From: Aeromicrobium massiliense JC14
GTDB lineage: Bacteria; Actinomycetota; Actinomycetes; Propionibacteriales; Nocardioidaceae
DNA length: 64,000 bases
Direction of reading: 5' to 3'
Assembly (NCBI RefSeq): GCF_000312105.1
Contig: NZ_HE978636.1
Coordinates: 940,841 to 1,004,840 of the forward strand
The translations under genes and the position numbers were made by a program. This document shows positions 53,144 to 61,080 of the stretch, piece by piece. The notes beneath the pieces were generated by a model. It was not told the origin of the DNA, did not search any database, and saw nothing but the letters and a program-made list of their open reading frames with translations. How positions within the stretch are numbered: position 1 is the first letter of the stretch; every line of letters starts with the position of its first letter.

Positions 53144-53926
53144 TCACGAGACGGCGAGCAGCAGGGCGGCGAGCGCCACCTCGACCGATGCGCCGTGGAC
53201 GTCGCCGGTCACACCACCCAGCCGTGTCACGCAGCGGCGGACGAGCACGCCGACGGCCACGAGGGCGACCACCACGGCCACCGGGCCGCGCCACCACGCG
53301 AGGTCGGTGAGGAGCCCGACCGCCAGGGAGAGCGTCGCCAGCCCCATGCCGGTCACCACGGCGACGGGCACCGGGACGACGCCCGACGTCGCGGCACCCA
53401 GCCCGTCGCGACGCGCGCCGGGCACGCCGGCTGCGGCCGAGACGAGCACGGCGCCGCGCGAGACGCAGACCAGGACCGCGGCCAGCAGGGGTCCCCACGG
53501 ATCGCTCGCGAGGGTGACCAGCGCCCCGGCCTGCACGGCCAGGACGACGACGAGCGCGGCCGCCCCGGCGGGGCCGACGTCACCGGTGCGCATGACCGCC
53601 AGGGCGCGCTCGCGGTCGTAGGACGCGGTGAGGCCGTCAGCGGTGTCGGCCAGGCCGTCGAGGTGCAGGGCCCGTGAGCCGAGCGCCAGCAGGCCGACGG
53701 CGAGGGCCGCGACCGCCCAGGGGGACAGGCCGGCCTCGCGGCCGAGCCACAGCGTGAGCCCGACCAGGAGGCCCAGTGGCACCACGGCGAGCGGGGCCAG
53801 CAGCATGGCGACCGCGGCGACGTCACGACCGGTCGAGCCGGGTGCCGGGACGGGGACCGCGGTGAAGGTGCCGACCGCCATGCGTGCGCCGTCGACGAGA
53901 CGGGACGCGGGCCGGCTGGAGGTCAT
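53144..53926 (-). CDS. cobS: Adenosylcobinamide-GDP ribazoletransferase CobS
   Basis: 260 aa from the ATG at 53926, overlapping the TetR stop (ATGA). Polytopic; ALHLDGLADTADGL (residues ~75-88) is the CobS signature, and VGPAGAAALVVVLAVQAGAL follows. It joins adenosylcobinamide-GDP and alpha-ribazole to finish B12. It is not next to cobU but 1 kb away, and its expression appears tied to the TetR gene rather than to a riboswitch. Confidence 0.92.
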   Translation of the reverse strand: MTSSRPASRLVDGARMAVGTFTAVPVPAPGSTGRDVAAVAMLLAPLAVVPLGLLVGLTLWLGREAGLSPWAVAALAVGLLALGSRALHLDGLADTADGLTASYDRERALAVMRTGDVGPAGAAALVVVLAVQAGALVTLASDPWGPLLAAVLVCVSRGAVLVSAAAGVPGARRDGLGAATSGVVPVPVAVVTGMGLATLSLAVGLLTDLAWWRGPVAVVVALVAVGVLVRRCVTRLGGVTGDVHGASVEVALAALLLAVS

Positions 53927-54498
53927 GCCGCCGACGGTATCGCGGCCCGGACGACGGCCTCGCCGGCCGCCAGCAGCGCGTCCGCGACCTGGTCGGGGGC
54001 CTGCCCGACGTAGCCGGCGACCATGGCGCCGTCGCGCAGCATGAGCAGCCGCTCGGCCAGGGCGTCGGGCTCGGCGGCGCCGAGTGCGGCGACGAGGGCG
54101 GACGCCTGCCCGTGCAGCCACCGGCGGTGCGCGTCGACGGCGACCCGGGCCGGATGGCCGGGATCGGCGTGCTCGGCCGCGGCGTTGATGAACGGGCAGC
54201 CGCGGAAGCCGGGCGAGCAGGTGGTCTCGCCCAGGAAGCGGGCGTACCAGCGCAGCACGTCGGCCGGGGCCTCGGCGGCGACGTGGCGCTCGACCTCGGC
54301 GCGCTCGGCTGCGGCGACGCGCTCGAGGTAGGCGACCACGAGGTCGTCCTTGCTGCGGAAGTGCCGGTAGAACGTGACCTTCGAGACCTCGGCGTCGGCG
54401 ATGAGCCGGTCGGCGCTGACCGCCCGCACGCCCTCGGCGTAGAAGCGGCGCGTGGCCGCCGAGAGGATCCGCTCGCGAGCGGGCGTCGGGGTGCTCAT
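53923..54498 (-). CDS. TetR-family regulator divergent from ohr
   Basis: 191 aa. Helix-turn-helix ERILSAATRRFYAEGVRAVSADRLIADAEVSKVTFYRHFRSKDDLVVAYLERV; ligand domain with TTCSPGFRGCPFINAAAEH, a two-cysteine segment seen in TetR regulators near OsmC/Ohr genes. It is divergent from ohr across 80 bases containing a near-perfect palindrome. The cysteines (C108, C115 approx.) could make it redox sensing. It overlaps cobS at its 3' end, giving an odd co-transcription. Confidence 0.85.
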   Translation of the reverse strand: MSTPTPARERILSAATRRFYAEGVRAVSADRLIADAEVSKVTFYRHFRSKDDLVVAYLERVAAAERAEVERHVAAEAPADVLRWYARFLGETTCSPGFRGCPFINAAAEHADPGHPARVAVDAHRRWLHGQASALVAALGAAEPDALAERLLMLRDGAMVAGYVGQAPDQVADALLAAGEAVVRAAIPSAA

Positions 54499-54544
54499 CG
54501 GTCCTCCCGGGGTTGTGCGGCGCGTGCCGGCGTGCTTGGCTGAG

Positions 54545-54566
54545 GTAGACGTACTAGTAACTCTAC
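54545..54566. promoter_or_regulatory. Operator-like palindrome for the TetR protein, at the ohr promoter
   Basis: Arms GTAGA and TCTAC enclose the inner palindrome TACTAGTA; 18 of 22 positions are symmetric. It ends 12 bases before the ohr start at 54579 and 46 bases before the TetR start, so it would shade the promoters of both genes. Confidence 0.7.
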
Positions 54567-54578
54567 ATGGAGGTCCGC

Positions 54579-55004
54579 ATGCCTGACGTCATCTACACCG
54601 CCTCGTCCACCGCCAGCGGCGACGGCCGCAACGGCCACGTCCGCAGCAGCGACGGACTGGTCGACCTCGACCTGGCCGTGCCGAAGGAGATGGGCGGCCC
54701 CGGCGGCGCGACCAACCCCGAGCAGCTCTTCGCGGCCGGCTACTCGGCCTGCTTCCTGTCGGCGCTCAAGGCCTCGGCCAAGCAGCACGGCGTCCCGATC
54801 CAGGACGCGGCCGTCACGGCCGACGTGGGCATCGGCTCCAACGGCGAGGGTGGCTTCGGCCTCACGGTGACGCTCAACGTCGAGCTCGGCGGCGTCTCGC
54901 AGGAGGACGCCGAGAAGGCGGTGGCCGCGGCGCACCAGGTGTGCCCGTACTCCAACGCCACGCGCGGCAACATCGACGTCCAGCTGGTCGTCGAGGTCGC
55001 CTGA
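54579..55004 (+). CDS. ohr: Organic hydroperoxide resistance protein Ohr (OsmC family)
   Basis: 141 aa from the ATG at 54579, whose GGAGG is 6 bases upstream; the ATG at 54567 would leave no site. Catalytic cysteines Cys58 (GYSACFL) and Cys122 ([14 protein letters not shown]) and the [16 protein letters not shown] segment identify Ohr rather than OsmC. It is a thiol peroxidase for organic peroxides. In many bacteria ohr is governed by MarR-type OhrR; here a TetR gene is adjacent. Confidence 0.93.
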   Translation: MPDVIYTASSTASGDGRNGHVRSSDGLVDLDLAVPKEMGGPGGATNPEQLFAAGYSACFLSALKASAKQHGVPIQDAAVTADVGIGSNGEGGFGLTVTLNVELGGVSQEDAEKAVAAAHQVCPYSNATRGNIDVQLVVEVA

Positions 55005-55005
55005 C

Positions 55006-55833
55006 CTACTCCGGTCGGGGCGCCCCGACCGGGTTCGGGTACGGCAGCACGCCGGTCCCGGCGACGAGACGGGCCAGCTCGGTGAGCGGCCCGGTGGCGA
55101 GGGCCATGCGCGCCCTCGCCTCGTCGTCGAGGCCGGCGTTCGCGACCCGGTCGGTCGCCTCCTCGAGCCGGTCGCGGGCGGCCCGCCCGGTGTCGTTGAG
55201 CGTGCCCCACTCGTCGGCCCAGCCGCGCAGCCGCAGCTGGTCGAGCCCGTGGGCCCACGCGTCGTCGTCCCAGCCGCGCAGCTGCTGCAGCTCGGCCGGC
55301 GCGCGTCCGGTGAGCACCGCCAGGACGTTCGCGGTGACGCCGTCGACGCCGGCGGCCAGCAGCACGCCCAGGTGGCAGTCGCCGTGGTACTCGCGCAGCA
55401 CCGTGACCGCGTGCCAGAGCCGGCCCAGGTCGTCCTCGGGCGGCGCGAGCGACAGGTGCGCCGCGGCCAGCGGACGCCCGGACAGGTCGAGCCCGGAGAG
55501 CATCCCCTGCAGCAGCCCGGCGACCTTGCCCAGGTCCTGGTCGGCGATCGGGCGCAGCGCGTCGCGGGCGACGTCGAGCCGCGTGGCCAGCACCTGCTCG
55601 GGGGTCGCGTACGCCCACGCGTCGGGCAGCGCGCGACGCACCCGGGCCGGCGCGAAGCCGTAGAACGTCGCGGTCACGAGTTCCGGCGACGCCGCGCCCA
55701 TCGCCGCCGAGCGCGAGGCGAAGTAACCCATCCAGAACCCCTTGAGGCCCAGCTCCTTGTAGCGGGCCAGCGCCTCGCGGTCGAAGTAGACCGGGGCGTG
55801 CAGGGTCTCGGCGGCGGTCCAGAACGGCGTCAT
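55006..55833 (-). CDS. SCO6745-family protein of unknown function
   Basis: 275 aa, soluble, mostly helical. Distinct motifs [73 protein letters not shown] and [29 protein letters not shown]. This set is known as the SCO6745 family (uncharacterised). Family function unknown; the H-x-D-x-H-like segment (EYHGDCH) could be a metal or ligand site. Lies in an operon after the DUF2461 gene, ending 1 base after ohr. Confidence 0.8.
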   Translation of the reverse strand: MTPFWTAAETLHAPVYFDREALARYKELGLKGFWMGYFASRSAAMGAASPELVTATFYGFAPARVRRALPDAWAYATPEQVLATRLDVARDALRPIADQDLGKVAGLLQGMLSGLDLSGRPLAAAHLSLAPPEDDLGRLWHAVTVLREYHGDCHLGVLLAAGVDGVTANVLAVLTGRAPAELQQLRGWDDDAWAHGLDQLRLRGWADEWGTLNDTGRAARDRLEEATDRVANAGLDDEARARMALATGPLTELARLVAGTGVLPYPNPVGAPRPE

Positions 55834-55849
55834 GGGGCCAGTCTGCCGG

Positions 55850-56482
55850 TCAGCCGCGCGAGTACCGCAGCACCCAGTCCAGGAAGGGCGCGCCCGCCCG
55901 CCAGTCGGCGCGGACGCGGTCGACCAGCTCGGCGGTGTGGATGAACGGCTCGAAGCCGTACTCCTTGGTCATGCTCAGGCTCTTGTGCCGCAGCAGGCCG
56001 ATGCGCGGGTGGTCGGCGCTCCAGCCGCGCGGCGACGTCTTGACCCGCTCGCCGCGCCGCTCCCAGCCGTCCGCCTCGAGTGCGGCGATCACGTCGAGCA
56101 GCTCCTGGCCGCGGCGCTCCTCGGCCATGGCGTCGCGGATGCTGGCCAGCCGGGCGGGGGAGGCGTCGTAGAACCCCACGCCGACCCGCACGCCGGGCGC
56201 CCCGACCTGCACGTAGTAGCCGGTGGACGGTCCGTTGGCGACGAACGCGCCCTGGTGGGTCTTGTACGGCGTCTTGTCCTTGCTGAAGCGCAGGTCGCGG
56301 TACGGCCGGTAGACGCGGGCGGGCCCGAACTCCGGCTCGAGCTGGGCCACCAGCGCGCGCATCGGGGCGGCCACCGCGGTGTCGTACACCTGCTTGTGGG
56401 CGTCCCAGAACGTCTTGGAGTTGTCCAGCTCGAGGTCGTCGTAGAAGTCGAGCGCGGCCTCGGGGAACCCGGTGAACTCCAT
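55850..56482 (-). CDS. DUF2461-family protein
   Basis: 210 aa. GFPEAALDFYDDLELDNSKTFWDAHKQVYDT and VYRPYRDLRFSKDKTPYKTHQGAFV are DUF2461 hallmarks, with the C-terminal YGFEPFIHTAELVDRVRADWRAGAPFLDWV. Unknown function. Followed 16 bases on by the SCO6745-family gene in the same direction. Divergent from the beta-lactamase gene with a short gap. Confidence 0.87.
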   Translation of the reverse strand: MEFTGFPEAALDFYDDLELDNSKTFWDAHKQVYDTAVAAPMRALVAQLEPEFGPARVYRPYRDLRFSKDKTPYKTHQGAFVANGPSTGYYVQVGAPGVRVGVGFYDASPARLASIRDAMAEERRGQELLDVIAALEADGWERRGERVKTSPRGWSADHPRIGLLRHKSLSMTKEYGFEPFIHTAELVDRVRADWRAGAPFLDWVLRYSRG

Positions 56483-56553
56483 GCCCCGAGCCTACGGACG
56501 CGGACCGCTTGCCAGACTGGCGGGACCGTCCGCCGTCCGACCCGGGGGTCCCG

Positions 56554-57447
56554 TTGCGCCGTGCCGTCCTGACCGTGCTGCTCCTGCTCGGCCTCGCCGC
56601 GTGCTCCGGTCCGGAGCGCCCGGCGCCGCGGCCGAGCCCGTCGACCGCCCCGGCGGACGTCACGCCCTCCGACGTCCTGCGCGACCTGGAGCGACGCCAC
56701 GACGCCCGGCTCGGCCTCCTCGCCGTCGACACCGGCACGGGGACGGTCGTGGCGCACCGGCCCGACGAGCGGTTCGCGCACGCCTCGGCCGGCAAGCTGC
56801 TGCTCGCCGGCGCGGTGCTCGAGCGACGCGGCACCGTCGGCCTGGACGAGCGGGTCCGGGTGCCCGACGAGACGGTGCCCCACTCGCCCGTCACCGAGTC
56901 CCGGACGGGCCGCACCCTGACCTGGGCCGAGGTGCTGGACGCGGCGCTGCGGCTCAGCGACAACACCGCCGCGAACCTGCTCGCCCAGGACGCCGGCGGC
57001 CCGGACGCCGTCACCGAGGTGCTGCGGGCCTGGGGCGACGACGTCACCCGGGTCGACCGGCTGGAGCCTGACGTCAACACCGCCGTGCCCGGCGACGAGC
57101 GCGACACGTCCACGCCGCGGGTGCTGGCCGGTCACGTCCGCGCCCTCGTGCTGGGCGACCGGCTCGCCGAGCCGGCCCGTGAGCGGCTGGTGGGGTGGAT
57201 GCGGGCCAGCACCACCGGCACCGCCCTCGTCCGCGCCGGGGTGCCGTCCGGCTGGGCCGTCGCGGACCGGTCGGGCGGTGCCGCCTACGGCTCGCGGCAC
57301 GACCTGGCCGTCGTGTGGCCGCCGCACGGCGCCCCGCTCGTGCTGGCCGTGATGACGTCGCGCAGGGGCCAGGACGACGAGGGTCGCGACGCGCTGGTGG
57401 CGCAGGCGGCCGGCGTCGCGGTCGACGCGCTCATGGCCCGGCGATGA
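56554..57447 (+). CDS. Class A beta-lactamase family lipoprotein
   Basis: 297 aa from the TTG at 56554, placed so that the lipoprotein signal (RRAVLTVLLLLGLAAC) starts the chain and GGGGG lies upstream; an ATG at 56509 would add 15 polar residues. Catalytic elements: SxxK in HASAGK, SDN in LRLSDNTAANLL, E-x3-N in LEPDVN, and RSG where KTG is usual (VADRSGGAAYG). All are in order, so it could hydrolyse penicillins or be a DD-peptidase-like relative. The Arg replacing the KTG lysine is found in some class A enzymes. Substrate unproven. Confidence 0.82.
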   Translation: MRRAVLTVLLLLGLAACSGPERPAPRPSPSTAPADVTPSDVLRDLERRHDARLGLLAVDTGTGTVVAHRPDERFAHASAGKLLLAGAVLERRGTVGLDERVRVPDETVPHSPVTESRTGRTLTWAEVLDAALRLSDNTAANLLAQDAGGPDAVTEVLRAWGDDVTRVDRLEPDVNTAVPGDERDTSTPRVLAGHVRALVLGDRLAEPARERLVGWMRASTTGTALVRAGVPSGWAVADRSGGAAYGSRHDLAVVWPPHGAPLVLAVMTSRRGQDDEGRDALVAQAAGVAVDALMARR

Positions 57448-57623
57448 GGCGGACGTCCGCATGATCCGGCGCTGAGGCGCCCATTCCGGCCGCAGCGTGC
57501 CGAGCGGGGATACCCTGGCCAGACCTGCCGTCCTCCCGGGGTCGCCCCGGGGGTCTGCCCGGTGCCGCCGTCGGGGTGCCCGGGTGCAGCATGGACGGTG
57601 ACGGACGGCCTGGGAGGACGAGC

Positions 57624-58418
57624 ATGGCGGTGGACGCGCGCAGCGGGCTGCGCACCGCGCGCACCCAGCTGGGCCGCGGGGCCCGGGAGGTCGCGCTCGT
57701 CGTCGTCCTCTACGTCGCCTACAGCGCCTCGCGCACCCTGGCCTCCAACGACGCCGTGGCAGCGCACGAGCGTGCCCTCGACATCCTGCAGCTGGAGGAG
57801 GCGCTCCGCCTGGACTGGGAGCACGCCATCAACCAGGTGTTCGTGCACACCGAGTGGCTGGGCGTCGGCGCGAGCTTCTTCTACGCGACGACCCACTACA
57901 TCGTCACCGTCGTCGTGCTGGTCTGGCTGTACCTGCGCCGGCCCACCGAGTACCTGGTCGCCCGCCGGGCCATCGTCGCGGCGTCGATCTGCGGCCTGGC
58001 CTGCTACCTGCTGATGCCGACCGCGCCGCCCCGCCTCGTGGGCGCCCCGTACGTCGACGTCCTGGCGATGCACTCCGACGTGGGGTGGTGGGGCGCGGAC
58101 GCCTCGGCCCCGCGCGGGCTGGGCCACCTGACCAACGAGCTGGCCGCGTTCCCGTCGCTGCACGCCGGCTGGGCGCTGTGGGCGGCCATCGCGCTGTGGC
58201 GCGCGGGCGTGCCGGCCGTCGTCCGCTACGGCACGGCGGTCTACGCGGTGCTCATGTCGGTCAACATCATCGGCACCGGCAACCACTGGGTGCTGGACGC
58301 GGTCGTCGGCTGCGCGCTCGTGGCCGTCACCTACTGGGTCGTGGTGCTGCTCGGGGCCCGGCACCAGGGACGCGTCGCGGCGCGCGAGGCCGTCCCCACC
58401 GTGGTGCCTCGACCGTGA
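57624..58418 (+). CDS. PAP2-family membrane phosphatase/inositolphosphotransferase-like
   Basis: 264 aa from the ATG at 57624 (GGGAGGA 6 bases upstream); a longer frame starts at 57576. Six membrane segments. The phosphatase motifs are FPSLHAGWALW and GTGNHWVLDAVVG, as in inositolphosphoryl/IPC synthase-like PAP2 proteins. It would remove or exchange a lipid head-group phosphate on the outside. GTGA overlaps the next gene, suggesting a pair. The gap 57448-57623 holds only the promoter region; I see nothing else there. Confidence 0.85.
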   Translation: MAVDARSGLRTARTQLGRGAREVALVVVLYVAYSASRTLASNDAVAAHERALDILQLEEALRLDWEHAINQVFVHTEWLGVGASFFYATTHYIVTVVVLVWLYLRRPTEYLVARRAIVAASICGLACYLLMPTAPPRLVGAPYVDVLAMHSDVGWWGADASAPRGLGHLTNELAAFPSLHAGWALWAAIALWRAGVPAVVRYGTAVYAVLMSVNIIGTGNHWVLDAVVGCALVAVTYWVVVLLGARHQGRVAAREAVPTVVPRP

Positions 58419-58924
58419 CCCGCCTGCGGGTCGGGGTCGTCTCGGACACCCACGCGCCCCGGTTCTGGAAGGCGTGCCCGCCGCGCGTGCGCGAGGTGCT
58501 GGACGGCAGCGACGTCATCCTGCACGCCGGCGACGTGTGCCTGCCCGGCGTGCTCGACGAGCTGGCCCGGATCGCGCCGGTGCACGCGGTGCTCGGCAAC
58601 AACGACGGTCCCGAGGTCGCCGCGTGGGGCGGGGGCGTGCCCGAGACGCTCGAGCTGGACCTCGCCGGGCTGCCGGTCGCGATGATCCACGACAGCGGGC
58701 AGAAGACCGGTCGGCTGGCCCGGATGCGGCGCCGGTTCCCCGACGCGCGGCTCGTGGTGTTCGGCCACTCGCACATCCCGTGGGACGACGCCGCCGACGA
58801 CGGGTTCCGCGTGTTCAACCCCGGCTCGCCCACCGACAAGCGACGCCAGCCGCACGGCACGGTGGGGCTGCTGGAGGTCGAGGACGGCGAGCTGCTGACG
58901 GCCCGCATCGTCCCGGTCACCTAG
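58415..58924 (+). CDS. YfcE-type metallophosphoesterase
   Basis: 169 aa from the GTG at 58415. Metal-binding blocks: VVSDTHAP (D-x-H), ILHAGDVC (GD), LGNNDGPE (GNND), IHDSGQ and VVFGHSHIP (GH-x-H), as in YfcE/MJ0936 phosphodiesterases. Substrate unknown. Overlaps the PAP2 gene by 4 bases and is followed by a hairpin terminator. Confidence 0.88.
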   Translation: MTRLRVGVVSDTHAPRFWKACPPRVREVLDGSDVILHAGDVCLPGVLDELARIAPVHAVLGNNDGPEVAAWGGGVPETLELDLAGLPVAMIHDSGQKTGRLARMRRRFPDARLVVFGHSHIPWDDAADDGFRVFNPGSPTDKRRQPHGTVGLLEVEDGELLTARIVPVT

Positions 58925-58932
58925 GACGACGA

Positions 58933-58959
58933 ACGCCCCGGCTCGAGGAGCCGGGGCGT
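58933..58959 (+). terminator. Intrinsic terminator
   Basis: ACGCCCCGGCT (58933-58943) pairs with AGCCGGGGCGT (58949-58959) around a five-base loop CGAGG, nine bases after the phosphoesterase stop and just before the 3' end of tRNA-Ser on the other strand. Confidence 0.85.
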
Positions 58960-58964
58960 CGTGC

Positions 58965-59052
58965 TGGCGGAGGATAGGGGATTCGAACCCCTGAGGGCGT
59001 TAACCCAACCCGCGTTCCAGGCGAGCGCACTAGGCCACTATGCGAATCCTCC
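58965..59052 (-). tRNA. tRNA-Ser (anticodon GGA)
   Basis: Read on the minus strand the RNA starts GGAGGATTCGCATAG and ends ATCCTCC-G-CCA, so the CCA is encoded. Acceptor arms pair (GGAGGAT with ATCCTCC), the TPsiC arm has GGTTCGAATCCCC, the anticodon loop is CTGGAAC, and a long variable arm (GGGTTGGGTTAACGCCC) marks a serine tRNA. 88 bases including CCA. Confidence 0.96.
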
Positions 59053-59112
59053 GTGGACGAGGGTACCGGTCCCGCCCCGGCTTCGTCACAACGGGTGGGA
59101 CCTGGCTAGGAT

Positions 59113-59207
59113 GGGGGCAACCCCTCACGCGGCGGCATCTGGCCCAACTCCCCCAGGGCAGGAATGCAGCAAGGGTAAGCAAGCTCTGCCGGGTGCGTGA
59201 GGGGCCT
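59113..59207 (+). ncRNA. ffs: Small SRP RNA (4.5S RNA)
   Basis: CCCCTCACGC (59121-59130) pairs with GCGTGAGGGG (59195-59204) at the base, and the SRP tip has CAGGGCAGGAATGCAGCAAGGGTAAGC, the GGAA-type tetraloop region for Ffh binding. A -10-like TAGGAT at 59107-59112 places the start near 59118. It is the core RNA of the signal recognition particle. Exact ends are not fixed. Confidence 0.9.
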
Positions 59208-59241
59208 TTCCATGTCCGGACCCGGACGAGGCCGTGGTCGC

Positions 59242-61080
59242 TCAGCCGGCGACGGCGCAGTCGCGACCGGCGTCCTTGGCCCGGTACAGCGCGTCGTCCG
59301 CCCGGGCCACCACCGTCTCGAGCGTCTCGCCCGGACGCCACTGGGTGTAGCCGACCGAGCAGGTCTGGCCGCGCGGCACGCCGCCGCGCACCGCGTCGAC
59401 GATCTCCTGCGCGCGGTCGGCCGGGCAGTCGTCCAGGACGAGCACGAACTCCTCGCCGCCCCAGCGTCCGGCCAGGTCGCCGCGGCGGATGGTCGCCCGG
59501 ATGCGGCCGGCGAAGGTGCGGAGCAGGTCGTCGCCGGCCAGGTGACCGTGGGTGTCGTTGAACCGCTTGAACAGGTCCAGGTCGAGGATGACGACGGTCA
59601 GCGGGCTGCCGTCGCTGGTCGCCCGCTCGGTGAGCTGGGCGAAGCGCAGTGCGAGGTCACGGCGGTTGGACAGGCCGGTCAGCGGGTCGCGCGAGGCCAT
59701 CTCCTGCAGCTGGTGACGCAGCCGCTCGCCGGCGAGGGCGGCGGCCATCTCGGCGGCGATGACGTCGAGCACGTCGTCGACCGTCTCCGGTCGGCCGACC
59801 TGGTCGTGCCGCCACGCGATGGTGATGACGGCCTGGGTCTGCCCGTCGACGACGACCGGGTGCCAGGCCATGGCCTTCGCGGGTGACTCCAGCACCGCGG
59901 GGGTGATGGGGCCGTCCGTGCGGACGAGGGGCTGGCCCGTCTGCCAGACCGACCGCAGCGACGTCGTGATCATCGCGTCCGGCACGGTCTGGCGCTCCAG
60001 GACCCCGTCACGCAGCATCACCACGCTCCAGGTGCCCGGACCGCCCTTCTCGACCACGCCCACGAGGCTGCTGCCCACCAGAGCGGAGACGCCCTCCAGG
60101 ACGACGTGGCGCGGGTCCTCGCCGGTGGACGCCGCGCGCGCGACCGCCGCGGACGCGGCCAGGACCCGCTGCGAGCGCTCGGCCTGCAGCTCGGCGTGCT
60201 TGCGGGCCGTGACGTCCTGGATGTACCCGAGCGTCCAGCGCCGCTGGTTGTCGCCGGGCACCTGGACGAACGAGAGCCAGGCCCAGCGCTCGGTGCCGTC
60301 GGGCAGCAGGTAGCGCTGCTCGAGCTGCTCGGGCGCCTTGCCCGAGTCAGCGCTCCAGACCGGCAGCTCGTCGCCGGTGTCGAGGACGGCCAGGGCGCTC
60401 AGCCCGATGATCTCGTCGCGCGAGACCTGCGACATCTCCACGAGCCGCTCGTTGACCTCGACGAAGCGGTTCTGGTCGTCGAGCAGCGCGATGCCCACCG
60501 GGCTGGCCTCGAACAGCTGGGTGAAGCGGCGCAGGCTGTCGGACAGCTGCTCCTTCACCTGCACGAGGTCGGCCCGCTCGCGGCGCAGGGTCGACTTCTC
60601 GCGGCGCAGCGCGTCCAGGAGCCGCGACGGGAACTCGGCCAGCGCCACCCACACCGCGGTCAGCACGGCGATGCGCGCGACGGTCTGGGCCGGCGGCGTG
60701 TCGAGCACGACGAGCAGCATCACGATGCCCAGCGGCAGCAGCCACAACGAGCGCTTCGGGGGCAGCGTGAGGCCGGCGAACAGGAAGGCGAAGGTCGTGG
60801 CGCCGACCGTGATCTGGGTCGACTGCGGGGCGATGAGCGACAGCGACATCATGCCGATGAGGCCCCACACCGACCACGTGGCCAGCCAGGCCCGGGGGCG
60901 CAGGTCCTTGACCAGCTGCAGCAGCACGAGCAGCCCGGTGACGTAGCCCGCGAGCGCCAGCAGGACGTCGGTGCCCATCTCGCCGGTGGTCACCGACGCC
61001 AGCGCGCAGAGCGTGCCGATGAGCGCCGCGGTCGTCGCGCCGTGCCGGTGCCAGGACGCGTAGCGCCCGGTGTCGGTCAT
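59242..61080 (-). CDS. Membrane-anchored PAS-GGDEF diguanylate cyclase
   Basis: 612 aa from the ATG at 61080, which overlaps the EAL gene stop (ATGA). About six N-terminal membrane segments (MASE-like, residues 12-165), a coiled linker, PAS (about 195-310: LFEASPVGIALLDDQNRFVEVNERLVEM), a GAF-like region (about 320-445), then GGDEF (about 450-612) with GGEEF at 541-545. The inhibitory RxxD site (RRGD, 532-535) is present, so product feedback is possible. Makes c-di-GMP. Pairs with the overlapping EAL gene. Confidence 0.92.
   Translation of the reverse strand: MTDTGRYASWHRHGATTAALIGTLCALASVTTGEMGTDVLLALAGYVTGLLVLLQLVKDLRPRAWLATWSVWGLIGMMSLSLIAPQSTQITVGATTFAFLFAGLTLPPKRSLWLLPLGIVMLLVVLDTPPAQTVARIAVLTAVWVALAEFPSRLLDALRREKSTLRRERADLVQVKEQLSDSLRRFTQLFEASPVGIALLDDQNRFVEVNERLVEMSQVSRDEIIGLSALAVLDTGDELPVWSADSGKAPEQLEQRYLLPDGTERWAWLSFVQVPGDNQRRWTLGYIQDVTARKHAELQAERSQRVLAASAAVARAASTGEDPRHVVLEGVSALVGSSLVGVVEKGGPGTWSVVMLRDGVLERQTVPDAMITTSLRSVWQTGQPLVRTDGPITPAVLESPAKAMAWHPVVVDGQTQAVITIAWRHDQVGRPETVDDVLDVIAAEMAAALAGERLRHQLQEMASRDPLTGLSNRRDLALRFAQLTERATSDGSPLTVVILDLDLFKRFNDTHGHLAGDDLLRTFAGRIRATIRRGDLAGRWGGEEFVLVLDDCPADRAQEIVDAVRGGVPRGQTCSVGYTQWRPGETLETVVARADDALYRAKDAGRDCAVAG

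Noticed and set aside
58965-59207. tRNA-Ser/SRP RNA region as a possible phage or island attachment site
   Set aside because: No integrase, no duplicated tRNA end and no compositional change nearby.
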